NCBI GenBank assembly: GCA_013314775.1
Contig: JABUFB010000014.1
Location: 124,001-188,000 of the forward strand
Reading direction: 5' to 3'
DNA from: Armatimonadota bacterium
GTDB lineage: Bacteria > Armatimonadota > Zipacnadia > Zipacnadales > JABUFB01
DNA length: 64,000 nucleotides
Every line of letters starts with the position of its first letter. Within the stretch, counting starts at the first letter, position 1. The notes below the pieces were generated by a model. It worked only from the letters and a program-made list of their open reading frames with translations. It was not told the origin of the DNA and ran no database searches. Below, piece after piece: positions 53,672-63,847 of the stretch. Position numbers and translations under genes: made by a program.

Positions 53672-56461
53672 ATGCGCCGCGTGTTCCCACTGCTCTGCCT
53701 GCTCGTGGTTCCCGGGCTGTATGCCGACACCGTGCGCCTGCCGGTGATTGCGGACACTTCGCTCCAGGCGCATCAGTCCGAGGTCTCCTTCAACAGCGGC
53801 GCCAGTTCTAACATCCGCATCAAGGGCAATGAGCACTTCATGCTGGTCAAGTTCGACCTCGCGCCCATCAGGGGCTGGGATGTCGAGAGCGCCCGGCTCT
53901 TCCTGCATCCCTCGCACCCCCACATGCTGCGTACCGTGGGCATCTCGACCATTGCCACAGACTGGGAGGAGGGCACTGGCACCGGCGGTCCTGCGGAGAA
54001 CGGATGCACGTTCCTGCGGGCAAATCACCCCGACGGCTTTTGGGCAGGGCCGGGTAGCGACTTCACGCATGTCTCCCTCACCAACGGCAACACGCGCAGC
54101 TTCTACACCGATGTCAAGGGCGTTGCCGACGGCTGGCTGAGCATCGACATCGACCCGTGGCTGATCTACGCCATGACCTCGGGCGCTTCCTACGGTCTGT
54201 GCATTTCCGATGAGAAAGGCCAGACGCGTGCCAACAACGACGTCCATTCCAGGGAGCAGAACGGTTACCAGCCCTATCTGCTGGTTACTGGCGCACCGAG
54301 TCAGGCCGATCCTGACCGCCCTGAGATAGCCCTGATGCAGGCGCAACCCGAGTCCCGCGCAGCCGGCTACCAGACCGGCGCGCTACGCGTATCGTTGCGT
54401 ACAGAGGGGGCTTTCACGATCCGGGGGACGTATGCGAGGGAGGGCGAGGTTGGCTCCATGCCCATCCCCAGGCGACTCATCGGGCTGGCCGAAGATGGGT
54501 CTGCAACCCTCGTCATTCCGGGTCTCACTCCTGGCGCTTCGTACTCCATCAACGTGTGCGGAGTGGACCGGTATGGAAACCCGGGGCCGATGATCAGCAC
54601 GTTGGTGCGCGCGTCAGCTGCCCGGCCGATGCCGAATGCCCTGCCTGTGGCCGAGCGCGCGGAACCGCGCCCCAAGGACCCCCCGAAGGCCGGCAGCCTG
54701 TGCGCCTGGGCCTGCCCGGCAGAGTGCAAAGTGAACCCAGTGTCCGGCGCAGTGTTGGAGGACCGTGGTGCACAGGGCTACTCGGCGGACTCCGCGAGCG
54801 ACTGGCGCCGCGCAAACCCAGTGTGGGATGACGGGACCGTACGCCTCGCTGCCGCCCGGGGGGAAGTCCTCGCTTCGCAGGTGGTGGTGGAGAATCTGTC
54901 GGACCAGCCCCAACAGGCGAACCTGGAGTACGACCCTGCGGGCTTTTCGGCACAGTGCAGGGTATTCCGCAACTGGTACGTCAAGGACGGTGATTGGTTC
55001 GCCGAATACATGATTCCCATGGGCGATACCCCCGCGCAGATCCCGGCGCCCGACAATGCAGTCCCTGGCCAACGCAACCAGTCCTTCACGCTGATCTGGT
55101 GGATTCCGCCGGACACGACCCCGGGACTGCACCGGGTATCGCTGAAGGTGGGGGAGAGCCTCAGCCTACCCATCGAGATCGAAGTCCACGGTTTCACGCT
55201 CCCTGCCGAGACCAGTTTTGAGGTGGACCTGAACTGCTACGGACCGGTGTACTCCGACCGCGACTTCGACGAGTACCTGGAGCGGGAACGAGAGTACTAC
55301 CGGGCGGCTCACGCGCTGCGCTCGACGTTGAACCCGCTGCCGTATTCCCAGTCTGGCCAGACGTACCGGGGATTCGTGCCGACGCTGGAAGGCGCAGGGG
55401 CCGAGATGAAAGTGGTGGACTGGTCCGAGTATGACCGCCATTACGGGCCGTATCTTGACGGCAGCGCCTTCGGCGGAATCCGGGCGGGAGTGCCCATCAC
55501 CCACATGTATCTGCCTTTCCACGAGAACTGGCCTTCACCCATCGCGGAACACTATTCGGCGGGCAATGACATCCGCAAGTACCCGGACAACATCGTCGCA
55601 CACGCCCTGACTGCGCCTCCGGTGGAGGAGGCCTTCGACCGGGACTTCCAAGAGGCTTTCGTGGCGGTGACCCGGCAGTTCGTGGAGCACTGCAGGGAGC
55701 GCGGCTGGGACAAGACGGACATGCAGTGCTATCAGAACAACAAGTACTATTTCAAGGACGAGAAGACCAACTTCCGGGGCACTTCCTGGTGGTTGCTGGA
55801 TGAGCCCATGCACCGCGACGACTGGCTGGCCCTGCGGTTCTTCGCGCGAATGTTTCGTGAGGGCGCGGGGAGCAACGAAAGATTCGTGTACCGGGGCGAC
55901 ATCTCGCGTCCGCAGTGGCAGCGCGACTGGCTCGACGATCTGGCGGACGTGATCTGCGTGAGTTCAGCGCTGTTCACCGACACCTGGCACTGCCGGCGCA
56001 TGGCCGACCAGTGGGGTGCGGAGTTCTGGCACTACGGAACAGCCAACGACGTTCGCGCCGGCAATCTCAATGGTGTCGCGTGGGCGCTGCGGGCATGGAT
56101 CGGTGGAGCGGACGGCATCCTGCCCTGGAACACCATCGGTGGTGAAGGCGCCCTCATCAACCCCACCGCAACAGCGCTGCTCATTCCCGGGAGCAGGTTC
56201 GGTATCCGAGGGCCCCTGGTGAGCCTGCGCCTGCTCGCTCTGTGTCGCGGGCAGCAGGATGTGGAGTACCTCAACCTCCTGGCCGAGAAGCGCCGGGCGA
56301 GTCGAGATGAGATGCGGAGGCTGGTTGGAGAGCACTTGACTCTTCAGGGGGAACACCGGCAGGCGTGGGCTGATGATGCCGGGACAATGGACTTTGGCGC
56401 CCTGCGCTGGGAGGACTTCGACGGCCTGCGCAGGACAGTGGCGGCGGAGCTTTCGAGGTAG
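53672..56461 (+). CDS. Secreted DNRLRE and DUF4091 domain protein (GH123-like)
   Basis: 929 residues; ATG at 53672 behind gaggtga. A signal peptide covers residues 1-19. Residues about 20-210 match a DNRLRE/CBM96-like beta domain (VIADTSLQAHQSE, LVKFDLAPIRGWDVESARL, WLSIDID). About 225-310 look fibronectin-like. About 360-925 are a GH123/DUF4091-type region: a beta domain (SQVVVENLSDQPQQA), a TIM-barrel-like part with THMYLPFHENWPS and WWLLDEPMHRDDW carrying a likely catalytic acid, and the closing LRLLALCRGQQDVEYLNLL typical of DUF4091. GH123 enzymes are beta-N-acetylgalactosaminidases, but this protein's substrate is not clear. Confidence 0.8.
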   Translation: MRRVFPLLCLLVVPGLYADTVRLPVIADTSLQAHQSEVSFNSGASSNIRIKGNEHFMLVKFDLAPIRGWDVESARLFLHPSHPHMLRTVGISTIATDWEEGTGTGGPAENGCTFLRANHPDGFWAGPGSDFTHVSLTNGNTRSFYTDVKGVADGWLSIDIDPWLIYAMTSGASYGLCISDEKGQTRANNDVHSREQNGYQPYLLVTGAPSQADPDRPEIALMQAQPESRAAGYQTGALRVSLRTEGAFTIRGTYAREGEVGSMPIPRRLIGLAEDGSATLVIPGLTPGASYSINVCGVDRYGNPGPMISTLVRASAARPMPNALPVAERAEPRPKDPPKAGSLCAWACPAECKVNPVSGAVLEDRGAQGYSADSASDWRRANPVWDDGTVRLAAARGEVLASQVVVENLSDQPQQANLEYDPAGFSAQCRVFRNWYVKDGDWFAEYMIPMGDTPAQIPAPDNAVPGQRNQSFTLIWWIPPDTTPGLHRVSLKVGESLSLPIEIEVHGFTLPAETSFEVDLNCYGPVYSDRDFDEYLEREREYYRAAHALRSTLNPLPYSQSGQTYRGFVPTLEGAGAEMKVVDWSEYDRHYGPYLDGSAFGGIRAGVPITHMYLPFHENWPSPIAEHYSAGNDIRKYPDNIVAHALTAPPVEEAFDRDFQEAFVAVTRQFVEHCRERGWDKTDMQCYQNNKYYFKDEKTNFRGTSWWLLDEPMHRDDWLALRFFARMFREGAGSNERFVYRGDISRPQWQRDWLDDLADVICVSSALFTDTWHCRRMADQWGAEFWHYGTANDVRAGNLNGVAWALRAWIGGADGILPWNTIGGEGALINPTATALLIPGSRFGIRGPLVSLRLLALCRGQQDVEYLNLLAEKRRASRDEMRRLVGEHLTLQGEHRQAWADDAGTMDFGALRWEDFDGLRRTVAAELSR

Positions 56462-56557
56462 GCGCAATTCCGGAAGGTCATCTGCATTTCGGTGTTGAAC
56501 AATCCACCGCCCGGGTCTACCGGGCGCACACCAAAGCTGCCGCAGGAGGATGTACCT

Positions 56558-57523
56558 ATGAGCGACAAGATCAGGCTCGCCCTCGTCGGCGCCGGGGGCA
56601 TGGCGAATGGGGTCCATTACCCCTCGCTCGCCGTTTTCGATGACGTCGAGATGGTCGGTCTGTGCGACCTGGTGCCGGAGAAGCTGCAGGCCACAGCAGA
56701 GAAGTTCAAGATCGAGAAGACATACACCGACTACAAGAAGATGATAGAGGAAACCGCGCCCGATGGCGTGTACGTCCTCATGCCGCCCCACCATCTGTTC
56801 GACATCTGCATCCACGTGCTCAACAGCAAGCTGGCGCTGTTCATCGAGAAGCCGCCGGGGGTTACCGCCGAGCAGACCCGGCAGATGGCCAACTGCGCCG
56901 AGAAGAACGGGGTCGTGAGCCTGGTGGGGTTCAATCGTCGCTACAGCCCACTCATGCGCCAGTGCAAGAACATGGTGCTCGACCACGGCGGCCCCGTGAT
57001 CCAGGCAATGAGCAGCTTCTACAAGTGGCACACCGCCGGCCCGTACTACAATGGCGCAATCGATATCCTGAGCTGCGACGCGGTTCATGCGGTGGACGCG
57101 CTGCGTTTCATCGGCGGCGATGTGAAGAAGGTTGTTGGTGAAGTCAGTAACCAGGGCATGTCCTTCGACACCCGCTTCAATGCGCTGGTCGAGTTTGAGA
57201 GCGGCGGCGCGGGGGTCCTCATGACGAACTGGCGCGTGGGTGGACGCATCCACCAGTTCGAGATGCACGGCGAGGGAATCTCCGTATACGTGAATCCCGA
57301 CTTCCATGCGGATATCTACGTAGATGGCGCGACCAAGGCGAAGCGTATCACTACGCAGAAGGCTGCGGGCGGCAGCAAGGAGCCCCGCGTCTACTACGGA
57401 TTCGAGGGAGAAAACCGGGCCTTCGTGGACGCAATCAAGACAGGCCAGCAGCCCGAGACGTGCCTGGCCGACGCCGTGAAGACCATGGAGCTTGTGGATC
57501 GCATCTATCACAGCCCCCTGTAA
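56558..57523 (+). CDS. Gfo/Idh/MocA family oxidoreductase
   Basis: 321 residues from the ATG at 56558, eight bases after aggagg. The Rossmann motif is GAGGMANGVHYP. The catalytic lysine is in FIEKPPG and the conserved His in CDAVHAVDALRFIGG, so unlike the homologue at 1212 this one looks active. It should oxidise or reduce a sugar or inositol-like substrate with NAD(P). It follows the DUF4091 gene by 96 bases and is the last gene of the plus-strand carbohydrate run. Confidence 0.92.
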   Translation: MSDKIRLALVGAGGMANGVHYPSLAVFDDVEMVGLCDLVPEKLQATAEKFKIEKTYTDYKKMIEETAPDGVYVLMPPHHLFDICIHVLNSKLALFIEKPPGVTAEQTRQMANCAEKNGVVSLVGFNRRYSPLMRQCKNMVLDHGGPVIQAMSSFYKWHTAGPYYNGAIDILSCDAVHAVDALRFIGGDVKKVVGEVSNQGMSFDTRFNALVEFESGGAGVLMTNWRVGGRIHQFEMHGEGISVYVNPDFHADIYVDGATKAKRITTQKAAGGSKEPRVYYGFEGENRAFVDAIKTGQQPETCLADAVKTMELVDRIYHSPL

Positions 57524-57666
57524 GATGGTTCAAGAATCGGTGGAGGAATCTGGTTGAACATTGGCGAATAGTGTCTGCGTAAAATGCCGGAGCGGCGGTC
57601 GTGAGGAGTGGGTGCGGAGACACGATCCGTCGGAGAGTACACCATCACTGCGCTGGGAGGGAAACC

Positions 57667-57900
57667 ATGCGCCAACAGCAGGCCAGCCCACTGGCGATCG
57701 TCATCGCTATTGTGGTGCTACTCGTGGTCCTGTACGTCATCTTCAAACTCACCGTCGCACCGAAGCCGGCGCCTCCGAATGACGCTGGGATGCAGGGGCC
57801 TCCACCCGAATCGATGCCCGCCGGTTCAGGTGCGCCAGGCACGCCGGGACAACAGACTGCGCCTCCTCAAGGCGCCAGTCCGCCAGCCTCGGGTGGTTAG
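57667..57900 (+). CDS. Small single-pass membrane protein with Pro-rich tail
   Basis: 77 residues; ATG at 57667 with gggaggg upstream. A single membrane helix (AIVIAIVVLLVVLYVIFKL) occupies about residues 9-28, and the remaining 50 residues are rich in Pro, Gly, Ala and Gln. There is no known family. The ribosome site and coding-like use of the third codon position favour a real gene. It lies between the Gfo/Idh gene and the ABC ATPase, each with its own control region. Confidence 0.65.
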   Translation: MRQQQASPLAIVIAIVVLLVVLYVIFKLTVAPKPAPPNDAGMQGPPPESMPAGSGAPGTPGQQTAPPQGASPPASGG

Positions 57901-57923
57901 CAGCAGAGGCGAGCAAACACTGG

Positions 57924-57929
57924 TATAAT
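57924..57929 (+). promoter_or_regulatory. Possible extended -10 promoter
   Basis: TATAAT is preceded by TGG, giving the extended -10 form TGnTATAAT, with no good -35. Downstream, agcgttccgc (57932-57941) and gcggacgct (57971-57979) can pair with one bulged base. It would be a second promoter upstream of the stronger one at 57986. Confidence 0.35.
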
Positions 57930-57985
57930 CGAGCGTTCCGCCGAAGGCCCCCGGGTAAGGAGTCTGAGGTGCGGACGCTGCGTCG

Positions 57986-58014
57986 TTGACTTCGCCATTC
58001 GGCTCCACTATAAT
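57986..58014 (+). promoter_or_regulatory. Near-consensus sigma70 promoter for ABC ATPase gene
   Basis: TTGACT (57986-57991) and TATAAT (58009-58014) are 17 bp apart. The start point would be at about 58020. Confidence 0.75.
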
Positions 58015-58018
58015 TCCC

Positions 58019-58052
58019 ATGCCCGGCGAGTCTCACGCGACCGGGTGTTTTT
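58019..58052 (+). terminator. Terminator-like hairpin at the start of the ABC ATPase leader
   Basis: gcccgg (58021-58026) pairs with ccgggt (58041-58046), extended by wobble pairs, with a 14-base loop and then TTTTT. It begins almost at the predicted start point, so it may form an attenuator or end a very short RNA of about 35 nt. Confidence 0.5.
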
Positions 58053-58106
58053 GTGTTGAGCAGTCGAATCGCCCGCAGCAGTTGAGTCACAGGAGGATCA
58101 GCGACG

Positions 58107-59231
<1,125 letters not shown>

Positions 59232-59260
59232 ACTCCACTTGCCGCATCCGAATCGCTGTT

Positions 59261-59288
59261 CAGGGCTCCGGAATGATCCGGAGCCCTG
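59261..59288. terminator. Perfect hairpin between convergent genes
   Basis: A 12-bp perfect stem (cagggctccgga at 59261-59272, tccggagccctg at 59277-59288) has a 4-base loop. It lies between the convergent ABC ATPase and dynamin-like genes. Confidence 0.75.
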
Positions 59289-59325
59289 CGTATATTGCAT
59301 ACTGATTCGGGATAGCTCCTGCTCG

Positions 59326-61578
59326 TTAGTCCTCGGGCGCGATCGGCAAATGCCCGTGAGCGTCCTCCCAAATGCCCAGGAGCTCGCCGCGCAGCTGGGC
59401 CAGTGTTGCCGCCATTTCCTCGAGTTCCCGCGCCTCTTCAGGGTCATTCGCTGCGCCTTCGGCGTCTACCCGCTCCAGGGTGAGGTCGGCTGCGATCTGC
59501 TTCAGCCGGTCCATCAAGGTGCGCGCCCAGACCAGGGTGTTGAGCGGCGGCTGGGGGCTCTCAAGCTGCTCGAGCTCACGCGACGCCTGCTCACTGACGA
59601 ACTCCCTCAGTCGCTTGAGGAACCTGCGGGTGCGGATTGCCACGGCCTTTGAACGCTCGATATCCAGCGGCGTCAGGGGCGAAGCGATCCCCACCGGCGG
59701 TCGGCTGTAAAGGAGCACGTCTTCCAGCTGCTTCTCGGTTTCGAGCGCTGCGGCGTAGATCGCGACCAGCCGCTCGCGTCTGCGCCGCGCGGGACTGCCT
59801 TCGCTGAGGATATCGTCGAGCGCCTCGAGCTGCGCCTCCAGGAACTCCGCGCGTGCTGTAAGGTCTGCAAGCTCCTGGTCGCGGCGGTGGGCGGCGGCCT
59901 TGCGCTGCTCCACAAGCTGATCCAGTACGATGTCGATGTCGCCCAGGGCCTGTTCGAGGGTGGCCACGAGGGTGTCCATGTAGTCCTCGGCGCCCTGACG
60001 CAAGCGGCTCTCGAAGTCATACCGCAGTCGTCCGCAGGCTTGGTCGAACTGCTGCAACAGAACCTTCTCGCCTTCTCTCAGCATTGCCGCTTTCTTGCGC
60101 TCTTCACCCATCAGCGCCCAATGCCACTTGAACCCGGTGCCGAGTTGCACTTTCCAGGAGCGTTCGCGCCATTCAAATTTCGACTGGGTCGGCAGGACGA
60201 GAGCGTCAGCGATGCGAGGCTCGGGAAGGTCGAAATGCTTCCGGGCGGCGGCGTAAACCTGTGCAAGTTTCTCCTGGATGCGGTCGCCGAAACGTTTCAG
60301 CGCGTCCTCCAGGTCCGCTGCGAGTTTGCCCTGTTCCTCCTCGTCCTTCCAGGCCGCGATCGCCTTGCGCAGGTTCACTTCCAGGAATTCGTTCAGCTCA
60401 GCGTGGAGTTCCTCAAAACTCGAGAAGCGCGGTTCGTCAGCCCATTCGGTGTAGCGCGCCTTGAGCTCTTTCATCCCCGCGGCGCGCGCCATTTCGAAGT
60501 CTTCCTGCAGGCGGGTGCGCACCACCCGATCGACATTGGTGCGAACCAGAACCTTGCTGTCGTTCACCTCGTGCATGATCAGGTCTCGTTCGGAGCGAAA
60601 CAGCTTCACACTTCGCTGTAGTTCCTCGACGCTCAGCTCCAGGCTTCGGCGGTACAGGTCCACGGAGAGCTTGAGTTCCTCAGCCACCGCACCGGCGCGG
60701 CGCGCGATGGACTTCTGCAAGGTGGGCAGCAAGTCGTCTTCGGCGAAACGCTGCAGGCGGGCGGAGAGCCTGGCGATTCCTGATGCCTCCCATGCGCTGC
60801 GCTGGTCGGTACGGTTCGCCTCAACACCGCGGCGCGCGGACACCGGGAGGATCTCGAGGGCATCCTCCGGAAGAACCGTCGCGAGGACCTGGCGGGTGAA
60901 GTCCAGGGCCTCTTCACGTTCGGTGGGGGAGAGCTGGTCCACCTTGTTCAGGACCACGAAGATGCGTGATGTCCGGCCGAGAATATCCCGCACGAAGCTG
61001 AGCTCACTCTGACTGATGGGTGGGTCCGCTGCGAGCACAAGCAGGGCTCCGTCCACCTGGTCGAGGAAACTCTGGGTAACCTCGGTGTTGTGCTGGTAGA
61101 TGGAGCCCACGCCCGGGGTGTCCACCAGGAACAAGCCGGATGCCAGCAGCGGCGAAGGTACACGCACCTCCACAATCGCGACCTGCTTCACATTCTCGGG
61201 GTTGCCTGACTCGCTCACGTAGGCCGAGAGATCGCGCACCTGGATCTGCTCGCGCCGCCCGTCCTGAAAGGTGACACGGCACTCGACCTCGTTGCCGTAC
61301 CGCACCACCGTGATGATGCTGGTCAGTGGGACCACGGCAGAGGGCAGGATGTCGTGGCCGATGAGAGCGTTGATCATCGTGCTCTTCCCGCGCTTGAACT
61401 CGCCGAAGACCACGAGATTGAAGGCGCGGGCTGCCAGTTGCTCCTGGAGGCCTACCAGATTGCGCCAGTGACGGTCCGGACCGTGCTTAGCGGTGTAGTT
61501 GACCAGGCCGCGCACGACTTCCGTCAGGTCGACGGAGGCCCGCTCGCATGCCTGGATCAGCTCATGGGGTGTACTCAC
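59326..61578 (-). CDS. Bacterial dynamin-like GTPase
   Basis: 750 residues from a GTG at 61578 that overlaps the TatC stop (GTGA). The G domain is complete: G1 GEFKRGKST near residues 58-66, G2 Thr in VPLTSI, G3 DTPG near 152, and G4 NKVD near 210. After the G domain come long helical stretches (about 285-480 and 560-700), as in the dynamin stalk, with a hydrophobic stretch near 495 (WHWALMGE region) that is too short to be a clear membrane paddle. Bacterial dynamins remodel membranes or protect them after damage. Coupling to tatC by a 4-base overlap suggests shared expression. Confidence 0.88.
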   Translation of the reverse strand: MSTPHELIQACERASVDLTEVVRGLVNYTAKHGPDRHWRNLVGLQEQLAARAFNLVVFGEFKRGKSTMINALIGHDILPSAVVPLTSIITVVRYGNEVECRVTFQDGRREQIQVRDLSAYVSESGNPENVKQVAIVEVRVPSPLLASGLFLVDTPGVGSIYQHNTEVTQSFLDQVDGALLVLAADPPISQSELSFVRDILGRTSRIFVVLNKVDQLSPTEREEALDFTRQVLATVLPEDALEILPVSARRGVEANRTDQRSAWEASGIARLSARLQRFAEDDLLPTLQKSIARRAGAVAEELKLSVDLYRRSLELSVEELQRSVKLFRSERDLIMHEVNDSKVLVRTNVDRVVRTRLQEDFEMARAAGMKELKARYTEWADEPRFSSFEELHAELNEFLEVNLRKAIAAWKDEEEQGKLAADLEDALKRFGDRIQEKLAQVYAAARKHFDLPEPRIADALVLPTQSKFEWRERSWKVQLGTGFKWHWALMGEERKKAAMLREGEKVLLQQFDQACGRLRYDFESRLRQGAEDYMDTLVATLEQALGDIDIVLDQLVEQRKAAAHRRDQELADLTARAEFLEAQLEALDDILSEGSPARRRRERLVAIYAAALETEKQLEDVLLYSRPPVGIASPLTPLDIERSKAVAIRTRRFLKRLREFVSEQASRELEQLESPQPPLNTLVWARTLMDRLKQIAADLTLERVDAEGAANDPEEARELEEMAATLAQLRGELLGIWEDAHGHLPIAPED

Positions 61579-62525
61579 GTATTTGCTCCCTCGTCCTCAT
61601 TGGTCGCTTCGGGCTCTTGCTCGCCGCGGCTCGCTGTGTCCTGCGGTAGGGGGATTGCGTGGTCCTCAGCGTCGCCTTCCCAGTATTCGGCATAGATGCT
61701 TTCGCCGGGAACGGAACCAGGCCCATCGTCCCCACCAGTCTCGTCATCGGGCGGGGTCTCATCTTCGCCCTCAGGCGAAGGCCTGCGCTGCACTATCCCA
61801 ACAAGCGCCACGCTCAGCAGATACAACAGGATCATGGGGCCGGCGAGGATAGCCATGTTCACGGGGTCTACGGTGGGTGTGACAATGGCCGCGAAGACAA
61901 AGATGATCACGATCGCCTGCCGCCACCACCCCATCAGCTGCCGGCTGTTGACGATCCCCAGAAAACCCAGGAACATGAGCACTAGCGGCAGCTCGAATGC
62001 CAGCCCGAAGGCCAGCAGGAGGCGCATCGTGAACCAGAGATAGGGCTTGAGAGTGCGCTCAATCTCCACTCCAAGGCTCTGGTCCATGCGAAAAAGAAAG
62101 GCATAGGCGTTGGGCGAGACATAGTAGCAGAAGACAACGCCGCCAACAAAGAGCACGACTGCGAAGGGCCAAATGAGAATCAGGTACTTGCGCTCATTGT
62201 CTTCAAGGGCGGGTTCGATGAAACACCATATTTCGATGAGGATCAGCGGAAGGGCCAGTATAAGTCCCGCGAGCAGGGCGGTCTGGATTGCGATGGTGAA
62301 CCCTGCGGCGGGTTCGAAAACGCGGAAGGGAAGGTTCTCCACACCCACCCTGCGCGCACCCTCCTCCGCAGGATAGCGCAACACAGCCAGAATATCGTCA
62401 CGGTACGCCCAGCTGACAGCCGCACCCACACAAACGTAGACGAAGGATCGGATGATGCGCATCCGAAGTTCTTCAAGGTGATCGAAAAAGCTCAGTTCTC
62501 GGCGGTCGCGTTGGCGTGCTGCCAT
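61575..62525 (-). CDS. tatC: Sec-independent protein translocase TatC
   Basis: 316 residues, longer than the usual about 250 because of an acidic, Pro-rich C-terminal tail of about 70 residues. Six membrane segments and the family motifs are present: FFDHLEELRMRIIRSF at the N-terminus, an EIWCFIEPALEDNERKYL loop with the key Glu, and AAIVTPTVDPVNMAIL before the last segments. TatC recognises twin-arginine signal peptides and pairs with TatA/TatB, which are not in the window. It lies 9 bases after the GNAT gene and overlaps the dynamin-like gene. Confidence 0.95.
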   Translation of the reverse strand: MAARQRDRRELSFFDHLEELRMRIIRSFVYVCVGAAVSWAYRDDILAVLRYPAEEGARRVGVENLPFRVFEPAAGFTIAIQTALLAGLILALPLILIEIWCFIEPALEDNERKYLILIWPFAVVLFVGGVVFCYYVSPNAYAFLFRMDQSLGVEIERTLKPYLWFTMRLLLAFGLAFELPLVLMFLGFLGIVNSRQLMGWWRQAIVIIFVFAAIVTPTVDPVNMAILAGPMILLYLLSVALVGIVQRRPSPEGEDETPPDDETGGDDGPGSVPGESIYAEYWEGDAEDHAIPLPQDTASRGEQEPEATNEDEGANT

Positions 62526-62534
62526 ACGGGGCCC

Positions 62535-63518
62535 TCAGACTCCCACCACAGACTCGATCATCACATACCACGGGGCAGGTTCAGATTTCATTGCTTGCCG
62601 CGCTCGGTCGCTGAAAGGCATAGCAAGCGCCGCCTCGCGAACGGCTTGCTGGAAGCCCAGAGCGCAAAGCCGTCGGTAGAGAGGCGCCTGGGCGTCGACA
62701 ATGGTCAGGATGCGCTCCGTTGGCGCCGATGCCAAGAGTGCCTGCAGGTACGGCTCCGGTGGCTCGGGGCAAACGAGGTCACTTACTACCGTTGCGCGGG
62801 CGGTTTCACCGCCAACCAAGACCTCGACGGTCGCGAAGGCGCAACTCGCAATAGCAGCCCCGACAGCATCACGGATCACCATCAACTGGTCCGGGAGGCT
62901 CGCCGGACGGTTCAGGCGGTGCCAGGCCCACAGTTCGTCGCTGAGCGGTGCGTAACCGTCGAAGCCCTCGTATTCGCGGTCTGTCATAGCCCGGATGTCG
63001 GAATGGTCGGCTTCAGTGGCGGGCTCGGCCTTCAGGTCAGGCGAGGGGTCAGGCCGGTTGCCCTCCAGTGCCGCGCCGATTGCCCTTGGCTCGTATCCCA
63101 GGCGCTGGTAGAACGTGTACGGGTGGCCGTCCGGGTTGGTGTACAGGACTGCGGCTTCCGCGCCGGCATCCCGCATGATCCGGTGCGCATCTTCCATGAG
63201 CCGGTGCGCCAGACCCTTCCTGCGGTGTTCGGGCAGTGTGGCCACGGTGTCGATGATGCCGCAGGGCATCACGATTCCGCCCAGTCGCACGTCTTGGATG
63301 CAGACCAGCACGTTGCAGACCAGTTCGCCGTCCCACAATGCGGCGGTGCAGTACTCGGGCCTGCAGCCCGGGCGCTGGAGATACCACTGGATGAAAGCCT
63401 CATCCACCGGCATCGCGCCCTCGTATTCGGCGAAGGCGATGTTACTCAGACGCGCCAACTGGGCCGGAAGGTTCGGTACTTCCGCGTGGGTTGTGAAGCG
63501 GTATTCCGCACCGGGCAT
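62535..63518 (-). CDS. Eis-like GNAT family N-acetyltransferase
   Basis: 327 residues from the ATG at 63518; a GTG at 63545 would add nine. The N-terminal GNAT domain has motif A IIDTVATLPEHRRKGLAHRLMEDA with the CoA-binding R/K-x-x-G, then a C-terminal part of similar length that looks like a second, degenerate GNAT domain. This two-domain form recalls Eis-type acetyltransferases, which acetylate amines or aminoglycosides. The substrate is unknown. TatC follows 9 bases downstream, so it is probably the first gene of the GNAT-tatC-dynamin unit. Confidence 0.78.
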   Translation of the reverse strand: MPGAEYRFTTHAEVPNLPAQLARLSNIAFAEYEGAMPVDEAFIQWYLQRPGCRPEYCTAALWDGELVCNVLVCIQDVRLGGIVMPCGIIDTVATLPEHRRKGLAHRLMEDAHRIMRDAGAEAAVLYTNPDGHPYTFYQRLGYEPRAIGAALEGNRPDPSPDLKAEPATEADHSDIRAMTDREYEGFDGYAPLSDELWAWHRLNRPASLPDQLMVIRDAVGAAIASCAFATVEVLVGGETARATVVSDLVCPEPPEPYLQALLASAPTERILTIVDAQAPLYRRLCALGFQQAVREAALAMPFSDRARQAMKSEPAPWYVMIESVVGV

Positions 63519-63544
63519 GGATAAGGCACCCCCGGATGTCGACA

Positions 63545-63565
63545 CGCCGCCACCCGGAGGCGGCG
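63545..63565 (-). terminator. Possible hairpin downstream of TM2 gene
   Basis: A 7-bp GC stem (cgccgcc/ggcggcg) with a 7-base loop lies between the TM2 gene and the GNAT gene. No T-run follows on the minus strand. Confidence 0.3.
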
Positions 63566-63613
63566 GCGAAGACTGGACGTCGACGGCAATTGCCCATGCG
63601 GGCTACAGACAGC

Positions 63614-63847
63614 TCAGACGGAACCTTTTGAAGATGTGCAGAACCAGTTCCTGTAGTTCGCCTGGAACTCTGCATCGGACTTGACCAGGTACATTATGCC
63701 GTCCACGAGCCCGAGCACCGGCGGGATTCCGGTCCAGCAGAGCAGCAGGTAGATCAGGCCCTTCTCCACATTGCCCAGGTAGAAATGGTGAATGCCCAGT
63801 CCGCCCAGCAGAATCGCGAGAACCCCCGCCAGGATCCGGTCTTTCAT
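63614..63847 (-). CDS. TM2 domain-containing membrane protein
   Basis: 77 residues from the ATG at 63847 with gagggg upstream; the longer frame running to the right edge lacks a better start. Two membrane segments are present: ILAGVLAILLGGLGIHHFYLG and LIYLLLCWTGIPPVLGLVDGI, with a short loop between them. The GxGxHxFYLG motif and the Asp-Gly in the second helix mark the TM2 domain. Such proteins are small inner-membrane proteins of unclear function. A GC-rich hairpin lies at 63545-63565 downstream. Confidence 0.88.
   Translation of the reverse strand: MKDRILAGVLAILLGGLGIHHFYLGNVEKGLIYLLLCWTGIPPVLGLVDGIMYLVKSDAEFQANYRNWFCTSSKGSV

Noticed and set aside
57549-57576. Promoter upstream of the small membrane protein (TTGAAC and TAAAAT)
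   Set aside because: The two boxes are 20 bp apart, outside the usual 16-18, and no better -35 is present.
57931-57979. Glycine riboswitch resemblance (ccgaagg near 57940)
   Set aside because: Only the short ccgaagg motif matches. The conserved core and second half of the glycine aptamer are missing.
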